The notes beneath the pieces are model-generated. The model made no database searches, had not been told where the DNA came from, and was given only the letters and a program-made list of their open reading frames with translations. A DNA stretch of 64,000 nt from Saccharopolyspora gloriosae (GTDB lineage: Bacteria; Actinomycetota; Actinomycetes; Mycobacteriales; Pseudonocardiaceae), in assembly GCF_014203325.1 (NCBI RefSeq), contig NZ_JACHIV010000001.1, forward strand, positions 6,573,501 through 6,637,500, in the 5' to 3' direction. How positions within the stretch are numbered: the stretch's first letter is position 1; every line of letters starts with the position of its first letter. Of this stretch, positions 17,649 to 26,198 are shown in pieces. The position numbers and the translations under genes were made by a program.

Positions 17649-18968
17649 ATGCGTCGCTGGCGATTACCCGTGGTCCTGACCGCCGCGCTGCTGGCCGTGA
17701 CGGGCTGCGGCGGCGGAGTGGCCGATGATCCGAACACGATCAACGTGACGTACCACCGCTACGGCAATTCGACTTACGTCGACACCTTGATGCAGCGGGT
17801 GAAGCAGCAGTACGAGCAGGCGCATCCGGGCAAGCGGGTCGCGCTCGACCCGGTGGTGGCGCCCGAAGGCGAGTACCTGTCGAAGCTGCAGCTGCGGATG
17901 CGCTCCCCATCGACCGCGCCGGACGTGCTCTACGAGGACAGCTTCACCATCAACTCCGACGTGGCGGCCGGCTACCTCGCCCCGCTGGACGAGCGGCTGG
18001 CGGACTGGCCGGACTGGGACCGGTTCATCGACACCACCAAGCAGGCCGGGCTCGCCACCGACGGCCGCACCTACGGGGTGCCGCTGGACACCGACACCCG
18101 CGGGATCTGGTTCAACCGCGACCTGTTCACCCGCGCCGGGCTGCCCGCCGACTGGAAGCCGCGCGACTGGGACGCGGTGCTGGACGCCGCGCGCCAGGTC
18201 GAGCGGCGGTTCCCGGACGTGATCGGCCTGGACCTGCCGCTGGGCAAGGCGGAAGGCGAAGCGGTGAGCATGCAGACCGTCGAAATGCTGCTCTACGGCA
18301 CCGAAACGGGGACCCTGCACGACGGCAAGTGGATCGCGCCGAACCGCGGCTTCACCGAGGCGCTGGAGTTCGTGTCCACCGCCGTCGAAGAAGGACTCAC
18401 GCAGAGCAAGGCGCAGATCGCCGACGCCCAGTACGACAAGAAGCTGCGCGACGACCTCACCAGGCAGGGCAAGGTCGCGATGCGGCTCGACGGCAGCTTC
18501 GCCGCCGGGCAGTGGGAGGCGTCGGGCTGGCAGGACTGGCCCTCGACGATGTCGGCGGCACCGATGCCCGCGCGGAACGGCGGGGGCACCGTGTCGATGT
18601 CCGGCGGGTGGACGCTGGCGTTGAGCGCGTCGGGCACGAAGCAGGACGACGCGTTCGAGTTCGTGAAGCTGGCGCTGAACCGGGACAACATCACCGAGTA
18701 CGCGCTGTCCTCCGGAAACCTGCCCTCGCGGGAGGACTCGGCGGCCGACCCGCGGATCACCGCCGCGAACCCGCTGGCCGGGTTCTGGTTGGGACTGCTG
18801 GACGACACCCACTACCGGCCCACGCTGCCGGAATACCCGAAGGTCTCCGAGGAGATCCAGCAGTCCGTGCTGGACGTGGTCGGCGGCGCCGACCCGGCGG
18901 AGGTGTCCGAGCGGTGGGCGCAGCAGGTGCGGCGCATCGTCGAACCGGCCAACACCCGGGGCGGCTGA
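17649..18968 (+). CDS. sugar ABC transporter substrate-binding lipoprotein
   Basis: A 439-residue family 1 solute-binding protein, exported and lipid-anchored: MRRWRLPVVLTAALLAVTGC gives a lipobox with Cys at residue 20. Landmarks are the strand INVTYHRYG after the signal, KLQLRMRSPSTAPDVLYEDSF, GVPLDTDTRGIWFNRDLF (the conserved family 1 middle region) and a C-terminal helical bundle. GGGAGG precedes ATG 17649 by about 5 nt. The substrate is probably an oligosaccharide. It is the first gene of a three-gene operon. Confidence 0.9.
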   Translation: MRRWRLPVVLTAALLAVTGCGGGVADDPNTINVTYHRYGNSTYVDTLMQRVKQQYEQAHPGKRVALDPVVAPEGEYLSKLQLRMRSPSTAPDVLYEDSFTINSDVAAGYLAPLDERLADWPDWDRFIDTTKQAGLATDGRTYGVPLDTDTRGIWFNRDLFTRAGLPADWKPRDWDAVLDAARQVERRFPDVIGLDLPLGKAEGEAVSMQTVEMLLYGTETGTLHDGKWIAPNRGFTEALEFVSTAVEEGLTQSKAQIADAQYDKKLRDDLTRQGKVAMRLDGSFAAGQWEASGWQDWPSTMSAAPMPARNGGGTVSMSGGWTLALSASGTKQDDAFEFVKLALNRDNITEYALSSGNLPSREDSAADPRITAANPLAGFWLGLLDDTHYRPTLPEYPKVSEEIQQSVLDVVGGADPAEVSERWAQQVRRIVEPANTRGG

Positions 18969-19873
18969 TGACGACCGCCGCGGTGGCCCGGCCGGCGGCG
19001 CGCAGGCGCGGCGCAGCGGTGTCGCGCTGGTTGCTGCCGATGGCGCCCGCGGTGCTGCTGCTCGGATTGTTCGTGGCGGGCCCGATCCTGTGGAGCGGTT
19101 ACGTCTCGTTCACCAACGCGGCGCTGACCGGCGCGGCGGCGACGGATCCGGAGTTCGTGGGGCTGGAGAACTTCCGCCGCCTGTTCGCCGACCCGGCGCT
19201 GTGGCATTCGGCGTGGGTCACGGTGGTGTTCACGGTCGGCTCGGCGGTGATCGGGCAGAACGGGCTGGGGCTGCTGATCGCGGTGCTCACCCGGCACCGC
19301 AACCGCCTGCTGCGCAACACCGTCGGCATCGCGGTGGTGTCCGCGTGGGTGCTGCCGGAGCTGGTGGCGGCGTTCGCGCTCTACGCGTTCCTCAACCCGG
19401 AGGGCACGTTGAACGCGCTGCTCGGCGCGGTGGGCCTCAACGAGCAGGACTGGCTCTACAGCGCACCGCTGCTGGCGGTGATCTTGGGCAACGTGTGGCG
19501 CGGCACCGCTTTCTCGATGCTGGTGTACCAGGCGGCGCTGTCCGAAGTGCCCACGGAGCTGGCGGAGGCCGCCGAGGTCGACGGCGCGGGCGCGCTGCGC
19601 CGGTTCTGGCACGTCACGCTGCCGATCATCCGCCGTTCGGTGCTCACGAACCTGATGCTGGTGACCTTGCAGACGCTGGGGGTGTTCACCTTGATCTACG
19701 TGCTCACCGCGGGCGGGCCGGGCGACGCGACGCAGACCCTGCCGCTGCTGATGTACGACGAGGCGTTCGAGCTGGACGAGATCGGGTACGGCGCCACGAT
19801 CTCGCTGGTGCTGCTGGCTGTCGGTGCGCTGTTCGCCGTGGTCTACGCCCGGACGCTGCGGGAGGAGGTATGA
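18968..19873 (+). CDS. sugar ABC transporter permease (MalF-like)
   Basis: A 301-residue permease whose ATG overlaps the preceding stop by one base (TGATG). There are six predicted spans, the first at about 23-43 (LPMAPAVLLLGLFVAGPILW), and the EAA loop ELAEAAEVDGAGALRRFWHVTLP for ATPase docking. GYVSFTNAAL and the following LENFRRLFAD are typical of CUT1 family permeases. It pairs with the next permease as a heterodimer. Confidence 0.92.
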   Translation: MTTAAVARPAARRRGAAVSRWLLPMAPAVLLLGLFVAGPILWSGYVSFTNAALTGAAATDPEFVGLENFRRLFADPALWHSAWVTVVFTVGSAVIGQNGLGLLIAVLTRHRNRLLRNTVGIAVVSAWVLPELVAAFALYAFLNPEGTLNALLGAVGLNEQDWLYSAPLLAVILGNVWRGTAFSMLVYQAALSEVPTELAEAAEVDGAGALRRFWHVTLPIIRRSVLTNLMLVTLQTLGVFTLIYVLTAGGPGDATQTLPLLMYDEAFELDEIGYGATISLVLLAVGALFAVVYARTLREEV

Positions 19874-20688
19874 GCCGCCGGTCGTCGTCGCGCCTGGTCG
19901 GCGCGCTGCTGGGCGTGATCGCGCTGCTGTTCGCGGCGCCGCTGCTGTGGTTGCTCACGGCGTCGTTCGACGCGGAGGCGCCGCTGGCCGCGGCGGTGCC
20001 GGGCCGGTTCACGCTGGACAACTTCGAGCAGGTGCTCAGCTGGGAGACGAGCCTCCGTCCATTGTGGAACGGTCTGCTGCTCTCCGGCGGCGCGGCGGTG
20101 GTGTCGGTGGTGGCCGCGGTGCTGTGCGCCTACCCGCTGTCGCGCTACCGGCTCCGGTTCCGGCGGCCGTTCCTCTACACCGTGCTGTTCGCGACCGGAC
20201 TGCCCATCACGGCCGTGATGGTGCCGGTCTACAGCATGTTCGTGCGGCTCGACCTGGTCGATTCGATGCTCGGCACGACGTTGTTCCTGGCCGCGACCTC
20301 GCTGCCGGTGGCGATCTGGATGACGAAGAACTTCATGGACGGCGTGCCGATCAGCTTGGAGGAGGCGGCCTGGGTGGACGGCGCCTCGGCGCTGCAGGCG
20401 CTGCGCTCGGTGGTGCTGCCGCTGATCGTGCCCGGGGTGAGCGTGGTCGGGATCTTCACGTTCATCAATGCCTGGGGCAACTTCTTCGTGCCGTTCGTGC
20501 TGCTGCTGGACCCGGCGAAGCAACCGGCCTCGGTGGGGGTGTTCGCGTTCTTCGGCCAGGGCGGCCTGATCGCCTACGGGCAGCTCGCGGCGTATTCGAT
20601 CCTCTACACGGCACCGGTGATCGCGCTGTACCTGATGGTGTCGCGGTCGCTCGGTGGCGCTTTCACGCTCACCGGTGCGATCAAATGA
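19870..20688 (+). CDS. sugar ABC transporter permease (MalG-like)
   Basis: A 272-residue CUT1 permease overlapping the previous gene by 4 bp (ATGA). It shows the first span at about 9-29, the EAA motif SLEEAAWVDGASALQALRSV, and the C-terminal block NAWGNFFVPFVLL. No ATPase gene follows; CUT1 systems in actinobacteria commonly share one MsiK-like ATPase encoded elsewhere, which is the likely partner here by inference. Confidence 0.92.
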   Translation: MSRRSSSRLVGALLGVIALLFAAPLLWLLTASFDAEAPLAAAVPGRFTLDNFEQVLSWETSLRPLWNGLLLSGGAAVVSVVAAVLCAYPLSRYRLRFRRPFLYTVLFATGLPITAVMVPVYSMFVRLDLVDSMLGTTLFLAATSLPVAIWMTKNFMDGVPISLEEAAWVDGASALQALRSVVLPLIVPGVSVVGIFTFINAWGNFFVPFVLLLDPAKQPASVGVFAFFGQGGLIAYGQLAAYSILYTAPVIALYLMVSRSLGGAFTLTGAIK

Positions 20689-20758
20689 TCCGGCGCGATT
20701 CGCGGACCTTGTTATCCGAGGACCTGTTGTCCGAGGACGGAGTGCGGGTGCGGAATGG

Positions 20759-20797
20759 AACGAGCGGCGAGGGAATGATCTCCACTCGCCGCTCGTT
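20759..20797. terminator. terminator hairpin after the sugar ABC operon
   Basis: A perfect 13-bp stem, AACGAGCGGCGAG (20759-20771) with CTCGCCGCTCGTT (20785-20797), between the convergent ends of the permease gene and the small gene at 20834. Confidence 0.85.
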
Positions 20798-20833
20798 CTC
20801 CCGCTGACCCCAGGTTCCCCGGAGCGTCGTCCA

Positions 20834-20998
20834 TCACGCGTTTTCCTTTTCGTTCGCCGCTACCGGGAGATCGTTCTGATCTTCCGCGCGGGGGGCGGGA
20901 ATCGTCACCGTTCCTTCTTCGTCGTCGTGTCGGTCGGGTGCGAGCAGAACCAACACGATCGCGATCAACGCCAGCAACAACAGCGCCGCACCTGCCAT
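20834..20998 (-). CDS. 54-residue single-span membrane protein
   Basis: A short gene with a good GGAGG site about 7 nt before ATG 20998. The protein begins MAGAALLLLALIAIVLVLLA, one membrane helix at the extreme N-terminus, followed by an acidic, Pro-rich cytoplasmic tail of about 34 residues. I do not recognise the family; the topology resembles small transporter- or stress-associated membrane peptides. It is divergent from the phosphatase gene and terminates at the shared hairpin at 20759. Confidence 0.6.
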   Translation of the reverse strand: MAGAALLLLALIAIVLVLLAPDRHDDEEGTVTIPAPRAEDQNDLPVAANEKENA

Positions 20999-21144
20999 GA
21001 CACACCTCCTCTCTCGTGATCTCTACTTCCGTAAGACGCACAGAGTGCCAGTCCGGTTCCATTCCGTCGCCGAATTTTCGGGGACCGGCGGGGAACGCAC
21101 GAACGGCCGCCAACCGCGGCCCGCCGCTGGACGTCCGGGGGAAC

Positions 21145-21867
21145 ATGACCGCGAATCGAAACCTGTTCTGGGACGGCGCCTTCAACACCCGCGACCTCGG
21201 CGGCACGACCACCGCGGACGGGCGGGTGATCAGGCGTGGCGCGCTGGTGCGCTCGGCGACGCCGGAGTACCTGACCGAGACCGGCTGGGCGCAGCTGCGC
21301 GACCACGGCATCCGCACCGTCATCGACCTCACCGGCGGCGAGGACGGGCATCCGGACCTCGCGCCCCGCCCACCGGAGCTCACCACGACGACCATCCGGA
21401 TGGACCCGACGGAGGACACCGAGTTCTGGGCCTACTGGGGCCGGGGCCTGCACGGCACGCCGCTGTACTTCCGCCCGTTCCTGGACCGGCATCCGCAGCG
21501 CGCCGTCGAGGTCGTGCGGGCCTTCGCTCGCGCGCCCGAAGGAGGCGTGCTGGTGCACTGCCACGCCGGCCGGGACCGCACCGGCATCGCCGTGCTGCTG
21601 TTGCTGCTCATCGCGGGGGTGGGCCAGGCGGAGATCCTCGCCGACCACCTGCGCAGCCACGAAGGGCTGCGCCCGCTGTGGGCGAAGCTCGGCACCGACG
21701 ACCAGGAACCGATCATCGAGTGGGCGCTGGCCGAGATGGGCGGCTCCACCGGGGAAGCGCTGCGGGCCGCCACCGAGCTCGACGTCGACGCCTACCTGCT
21801 CGGCGCGGGCCTCGCCCCGGAGGACCTCACCGCGGCCCGGAACCGGCTGCTGGAACCCCCGGCCTGA
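21145..21867 (+). CDS. tyrosine-protein phosphatase (PTP family)
   Basis: A 240-residue cytosolic phosphatase. The P-loop HCHAGRDRTG (CX5R, with Asp next to the Arg) is diagnostic of the bacterial Tyr phosphatase family (Pfam Y_phosphatase3, related to M. tuberculosis PtpB). The N-terminal FNTRDLGGTTTADGRVIRRG is the other family hallmark. ATG 21145 follows a GGGGGA site. A strong terminator follows at 21884. Confidence 0.88.
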   Translation: MTANRNLFWDGAFNTRDLGGTTTADGRVIRRGALVRSATPEYLTETGWAQLRDHGIRTVIDLTGGEDGHPDLAPRPPELTTTTIRMDPTEDTEFWAYWGRGLHGTPLYFRPFLDRHPQRAVEVVRAFARAPEGGVLVHCHAGRDRTGIAVLLLLLIAGVGQAEILADHLRSHEGLRPLWAKLGTDDQEPIIEWALAEMGGSTGEALRAATELDVDAYLLGAGLAPEDLTAARNRLLEPPA

Positions 21868-21883
21868 GCCCGCGCACGAAGAA

Positions 21884-21916
21884 GGGCCGCCCGCGGAAGA
21901 TCTCCGCGGGCGGCCC
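21884..21916. terminator. bidirectional terminator hairpin
   Basis: A perfect 14-bp stem (21884-21897 with 21903-21916) around loop AGATC, between the convergent phosphatase (21867) and PEP carboxykinase (21937) genes. Confidence 0.88.
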
Positions 21917-21936
21917 TAGCTCGGTGCGGTGGTGCG

Positions 21937-23757
21937 TCAGGCGGCGCCGAGGCGCTGCTTGAGCGCGTCGAACTCGTCCCGGATGGAGCTGGGCAGGTCG
22001 TCACCGATGGTGGCGAACCACTCCTCGATCAGCGGGATCTCGGCCTTCCACTCGTCGACGTCCACGTTCAGCGCGATGTCGACGTCCTCGCGGGAGGTGT
22101 CCAGCCCGGACAGGTCGATCTGGTCGGCAGAGGGAACCCGGCCGATGGGGGTGTCCTCGGCGGCGGCGGTGCCCTCGATGCGCTCGACGACCCACTTGAG
22201 CACGCGGGAGTTCTCCCCGAAGCCCGGCCACACGATCTTCTTGCCGGACTCGTCGCGGCGGAACCAGTTCACGTAGAAGATCCGGGGCAGCTTCGACGCG
22301 TCCGCCGACTTGCCCATGTTCACCCAGTGCTGGAAGTAGTCGCCGACGTTGTAGCCGATGAACGGCAGCATCGCCATCGGGTCGCGGCGCACCACGCCGA
22401 CCTGGCCGGTGGCGGCGGCGGTGGTCTCCGAGGACATCGTGGTGCCCATGAAGACGCCGTGCTGCCAGTCGAAGGACTCGTTGACCAGCGGAACCGTCGT
22501 CTTGCGGCGACCGCCGAACAGGATCGCCGAGATCGGCACGCCCTGCGGGTCGTCCCACTCGTCGGCCAGGATCGGGCACTGCGACATCGGCGTGCAGTAG
22601 CGCGAGTTCGGGTGCGCGGCCTTCTCGTCGGAGTCCGGCGTCCAGTCCCGCTGCTTCCAGTCGGTCAGGTGCGCGGGCGCGTCGCCCATGCCCTCCCACC
22701 AGATGTCCTTGTCATCGGTGAGGGCCACGTTGGTGAACAGCGTGTTGCCCTGCTCGATGGTGCGCATCGCGTTCGGGTTGGTGTTCTCGTCGGTGCCGGG
22801 GGCGACGCCGAAGAAACCGGCCTCCGGGTTCACCGCGTACAGCCGGCCGTCCTCGCCGAAGCGCATCCAGGCGATGTCGTCGCCGAGGGTCTCGGCCTTC
22901 CAGCCCGGGATGGTCGGCTGCAGCATCGCGAGGTTCGTCTTGCCGCACGACGACGGGAACGCGGCGGCCACGTAGTGGACCTTGTTCTCCGGCGAGGTGA
23001 GCTTGAGGATCAGCATGTGCTCGGCGAGCCAGCCCTCGTCGCGGCCCATGGCGGAGGCGATGCGCAGCGAGTAGCACTTCTTGCCCAGCAGCGCGTTGCC
23101 GCCGTAGCCGGAGCCGAAGCTCCAGATCATCCGCTCCTCGGGGAAGTGGGTGATGTACTTCGTGTCGTTGCAGGGCCACGGGACGTCCTGCTGACCCGGC
23201 TCCAGCGGGGCGCCCACGGAGTGCAGCGCCGGTACGAACTCGCCGTCCTCGCCGAGCTTGTCCAGGACCTTCGACCCCATCCGGGTCATGATGTGCATCG
23301 ACGTGACCACGTAGGCGCTGTCGGTGATCTCGACGCCCAGCTTCGGCTGCTCGGCCTCCAGCGGGCCCATGCAGAACGGGATGACGTACATGGTGCGACC
23401 GCGCATCGAGCCCCGGTAGAGCTCGGTCATGATCGCTTTCATCTCGTCGGGCTGTTTCCAGTTGTTCGTCACGCCCGCGTCCTTGCGCTCCTGGGAGCAG
23501 ATGAAGGTCCGCTCCTCGACGCGCGCGACGTCGGTCGGGTCGGAAGCCGCCCAGAACGAGTTCGGCTTCTTCTCCAGCCGGGTGAAGGTGCCCGCTTCGA
23601 CCAGCTCGTCGGTCAGCCGTGTCCATTCCTGCTGGGAGCCGTCACACCACACGACCCGGTCGGGGGTGGTCAGCTCGGCGACCTCGCGCACCCACGACAG
23701 CAGGCGTGCGTGCTGGGTCGGTGCCTGGTCGAGACCGGGGATGGTCAAGGCGGTCAT
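21937..23757 (-). CDS. pckG: phosphoenolpyruvate carboxykinase (GTP)
   Basis: A 606-residue GTP-dependent PEPCK, which converts oxaloacetate plus GTP to PEP, CO2 and GDP at the entry to gluconeogenesis. Diagnostic segments are the kinase-1a loop [13 protein letters not shown] with its reactive Cys, [20 protein letters not shown] (metal-binding Asp pair), [20 protein letters not shown], and NYFQHW-like [10 protein letters not shown] near the C-terminus. Length matches the family. ATG 23757 has AGGAG about 11 nt upstream. It is monocistronic with a long upstream region. Confidence 0.96.
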   Translation of the reverse strand: MTALTIPGLDQAPTQHARLLSWVREVAELTTPDRVVWCDGSQQEWTRLTDELVEAGTFTRLEKKPNSFWAASDPTDVARVEERTFICSQERKDAGVTNNWKQPDEMKAIMTELYRGSMRGRTMYVIPFCMGPLEAEQPKLGVEITDSAYVVTSMHIMTRMGSKVLDKLGEDGEFVPALHSVGAPLEPGQQDVPWPCNDTKYITHFPEERMIWSFGSGYGGNALLGKKCYSLRIASAMGRDEGWLAEHMLILKLTSPENKVHYVAAAFPSSCGKTNLAMLQPTIPGWKAETLGDDIAWMRFGEDGRLYAVNPEAGFFGVAPGTDENTNPNAMRTIEQGNTLFTNVALTDDKDIWWEGMGDAPAHLTDWKQRDWTPDSDEKAAHPNSRYCTPMSQCPILADEWDDPQGVPISAILFGGRRKTTVPLVNESFDWQHGVFMGTTMSSETTAAATGQVGVVRRDPMAMLPFIGYNVGDYFQHWVNMGKSADASKLPRIFYVNWFRRDESGKKIVWPGFGENSRVLKWVVERIEGTAAAEDTPIGRVPSADQIDLSGLDTSREDVDIALNVDVDEWKAEIPLIEEWFATIGDDLPSSIRDEFDALKQRLGAA

Positions 23758-24174
23758 CGCTTCGCGTCTCCTGACTGGGCGCCACAGCCCGGAATCCTGT
23801 CCGACGGCGGTGCCGTCGGCGTGTTCAGAGAATGCTCCGCCCCACCCGCAGAACGGGCGGAATGGAAAGGGATGCACCGAGGCTAACGGTGCCGGGCGCT
23901 CGCCATGGAGATCAGCTGTGTCGGTTCTCTCACAGGAACGATAAGGGGATCGATTCAGTACCGAGCCGGTGCAGAGGTCTAGACGAAAATTCGGCCGCTG
24001 TTGAGCCTGGATGACCAAGGATTTCCGGCGAAGCGGACAGTGCCGCGAACGAGAGGTGACGCGTCGGCGTCCGTCGAATGGCCGCTCGCCTTCCGGAGAG
24101 GGTCACCGGAAGGGGTTCGCGGAGCACGCGGAGGCGCCCGAAACGCACCGGAACGGGCGAATTCGGGCGGGAGA
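23758..24174. other. 417-bp region upstream of pckG
   Basis: This should contain the pckG promoter. A candidate -10 on the minus strand, TATCGT (plus-strand 23938-23943), lies about 180 bp upstream of the start. A local AT-rich patch at about 23945-24010 is unusual for this DNA. No convincing gene is seen, and no operator could be assigned. Confidence 0.3.
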
Positions 24175-24891
24175 TCAGCTCCAGGCGGCGTCCGAATCGG
24201 AGCACACGTCCTGCGGGGCCTGAGCGCCCAGCGGACGCGGGTCCTGCTGCGGCGGCTCCGGGGCGTCGAACGTCCAGGTCGCGTCGTCGGTCGCGCCCGC
24301 GACCGGGTGCGGAGCCGGGGTGTACTGCCCCTGCTGGTCGAGGCGCCCCTGCTCGACGACCGTCCACTGACCGGCGCCGGTGTGGTGGGTGATGGTGACC
24401 TCGCCGGTGTTGCCGATCTCCACCAGCTGGTCCGCCGAGCCGTCGCCGTCCACGTCGGTGACCAGCATCGTTCCCGTCTCGGTGGTGACCACGGCGGTGT
24501 CCGCGCGGCCGTCGTTGTCGGTGTCCTCGGTGGCGGGGCCGACCTGCTGCTCGCCGCCGGGGGTGTCGATCACCATCGACGCGCCGCCCTGCTCGCGCGG
24601 GTCGTCGTCGACGGGGTGCTGCTGCGGCTGCTCGGCGACCCAGTCGCCGCTGGCCGCGTCGTAGCGGGCCTGGCCGACGACGGCGCCTTCGGCGTCGACC
24701 GTCTGCATGATGTCGGCGCGCCCGTCGGCGTCCTCGTCGACGTAGGCGACGTAGCCGTCGTCGGTCATGATCGTGACCGCGTCGTCCACGCCGTCGCCGT
24801 CGAGGTCGTAGTTCGCCTCGGCGGTGTACTCCGCGCCCTCGACGGTGACCTTGATGTCGCCGTCGCCCGCGCCGGTCTCCTCGATGTACAT
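24175..24891 (-). CDS. acidic protein with four calcium-type DxDxDG loops
   Basis: A 238-residue, strongly acidic protein without a signal peptide. Four loops of EF-hand or dockerin type recur: DLDGDGVDD, DEDADGRAD, DTDNDGRAD and DVDGDGSAD, each followed by a short beta strand, which suggests a repeated Ca2+-binding unit. The last 40 residues are Pro/Gln-rich. Comparable actinobacterial proteins carry DUF labels (possibly DUF6802; I am unsure). ATG 24891 follows GTGGGG. The absence of an export signal is odd for a calcium-loop protein; non-classical secretion or a missed upstream start are alternatives. Confidence 0.6.
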   Translation of the reverse strand: MYIEETGAGDGDIKVTVEGAEYTAEANYDLDGDGVDDAVTIMTDDGYVAYVDEDADGRADIMQTVDAEGAVVGQARYDAASGDWVAEQPQQHPVDDDPREQGGASMVIDTPGGEQQVGPATEDTDNDGRADTAVVTTETGTMLVTDVDGDGSADQLVEIGNTGEVTITHHTGAGQWTVVEQGRLDQQGQYTPAPHPVAGATDDATWTFDAPEPPQQDPRPLGAQAPQDVCSDSDAAWS

Positions 24892-25013
24892 GTGTCGACC
24901 CCACTTCCAGCGGCTCAGCGTTACGACGCAGCGTAGGGCCGCGCGGTTCCCCTCCGGTACCTACTCGGGTGAACCCGGGAATCAGCCCGGCGCCCCCGGG
25001 CGTTCGCACGGAC

Positions 25014-25955
25014 ATGGCTGAACAGGTCGTCGCCACCGCGTTCGGTGGCCCGGAAGTGCTGTCCGTCGTCGAGACCGAGGTGCCCGAACCCGCCGCGGGC
25101 CGGATCACCGTCGACGTCCGCGCGATCGGGGTGAACCCGATCGACCACAAGCTCTACAGCGGCGCGTTCGGTTCGGACCCGGACAAGTTGCCGCTGCCGG
25201 TGGGCAACGAACTCGCCGGGGTGGTCACCGCCGTCGGCGAGGGCGCCACCGGCAAGGCGGGCCCGATCTCGGTGGGCGACGAGGTGCTGGTCCAGCCGGC
25301 CCCCGGCGCGTACGCGAGTTCGGTGACGGTGCGCGCGACCCACGCGGTGCCGAAACCGGCCGGGCTGTCCTGGGAGACCGCGGCCGGTCTGCTGCTCGCC
25401 GGTGAGACCGCCGTGCACCTGCTGACGCTGCTCGGCGACGTCGAGGGCACCACGCTGCTGATCCACGGGGCGTCCGGCTCGGTCGGAGTGCTCGCCGCCC
25501 AGCTGGCCGTGGCCTCGGGCGCGCGGGTCGTCGGCACCGCGGGCGAGAAGCGCGCCGAGGCGCTGCGCGGCTACGGCGTCACGCCGGTGCGCTACGGCGA
25601 GGGGCTGGTCGACCGGGTGCGGGAGGCGGCGCCCGAGGGCATCTCCGGGGTGATCGACACCTCGGGCACCGACGAGGCGATCGACGCGTCGCTGGCGCTC
25701 GTGCCGCCGGACCGGGTGGTCAGCGCCGCCGCGTTCCAGCGCGCGGGCGACGGGATCAAGCTGGTCGGCGGCGGTCCGGGTGCCGATCCGGGCGCGGAGA
25801 TCCGCAGCGCGGCGTGGGAGCGGCTGGTGCCGCTCGCGGCCGAGGGACGGCTCGAAGTCCCCATCGCCCGCACCTTCCCCCTGGCCGAAGCCGCCGAAGC
25901 CCACCGCCTCTCCATCGACGGCCACCCGGGCGGCAAGCTGATCCTGCTGCCCTGA
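25014..25955 (+). CDS. NADP-dependent quinone oxidoreductase-like MDR protein
   Basis: A 313-residue medium-chain dehydrogenase/reductase lacking structural zinc. It shows the GroES-like N-terminal domain with GVNPIDHKLYSGAFG, then NELAGVVTAVGEG, and a Rossmann domain with LIHGASGSVGVLAAQLAVASGARVVG. The C-terminal KLILLP ends the fold. Such enzymes reduce quinones or activated alkenes with NADPH. ATG 25014 was chosen as the start of the conserved fold. Repeat copy B begins 10 bp after the stop. Confidence 0.87.
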   Translation: MAEQVVATAFGGPEVLSVVETEVPEPAAGRITVDVRAIGVNPIDHKLYSGAFGSDPDKLPLPVGNELAGVVTAVGEGATGKAGPISVGDEVLVQPAPGAYASSVTVRATHAVPKPAGLSWETAAGLLLAGETAVHLLTLLGDVEGTTLLIHGASGSVGVLAAQLAVASGARVVGTAGEKRAEALRGYGVTPVRYGEGLVDRVREAAPEGISGVIDTSGTDEAIDASLALVPPDRVVSAAAFQRAGDGIKLVGGGPGADPGAEIRSAAWERLVPLAAEGRLEVPIARTFPLAEAAEAHRLSIDGHPGGKLILLP

Positions 25956-25964
25956 CCTTTAACC

Positions 25965-26171
25965 AGCGGCGAAGCCGTGCCTTGGGTGGCGAAGCCACGC
26001 CTGCCTTGCGGCCGTAGGCCGTGCCTGTATGTGCGAAGCACATAGCCCACGTCCAAAAGGTGACGACCCGCGGGTTCTCAGCGTTCTTCTCGCGAGGACA
26101 GCTTTTTCCCTCGTGGCGGAGCCACTTGGGAAAAAGATCCCGCAGCGAGAAGAACGCTGAGGTTCCGCCAC
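25965..26171 (-). repeat. interspersed covarying hairpin element, copy B (inverted)
   Basis: Read on the minus strand this matches the other copies: GCGGAACCTCAG, variable arm CGTTCTT, constant core, complementary arm AAGAACG, then CTGAG. The 7-mers pair perfectly although they differ from those of copies A, C and D. The tail includes the TATGTGC-TTC-GCACATA mini-hairpin (25 bp region around 26030-26047) and CACGGCTTCGCC-like units toward 25965. It fills the space between the convergent oxidoreductase and dynamin-like genes. Confidence 0.85.
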
Positions 26172-26198
26172 CTGACCACTACGAGAGAAGAGCCGTGG

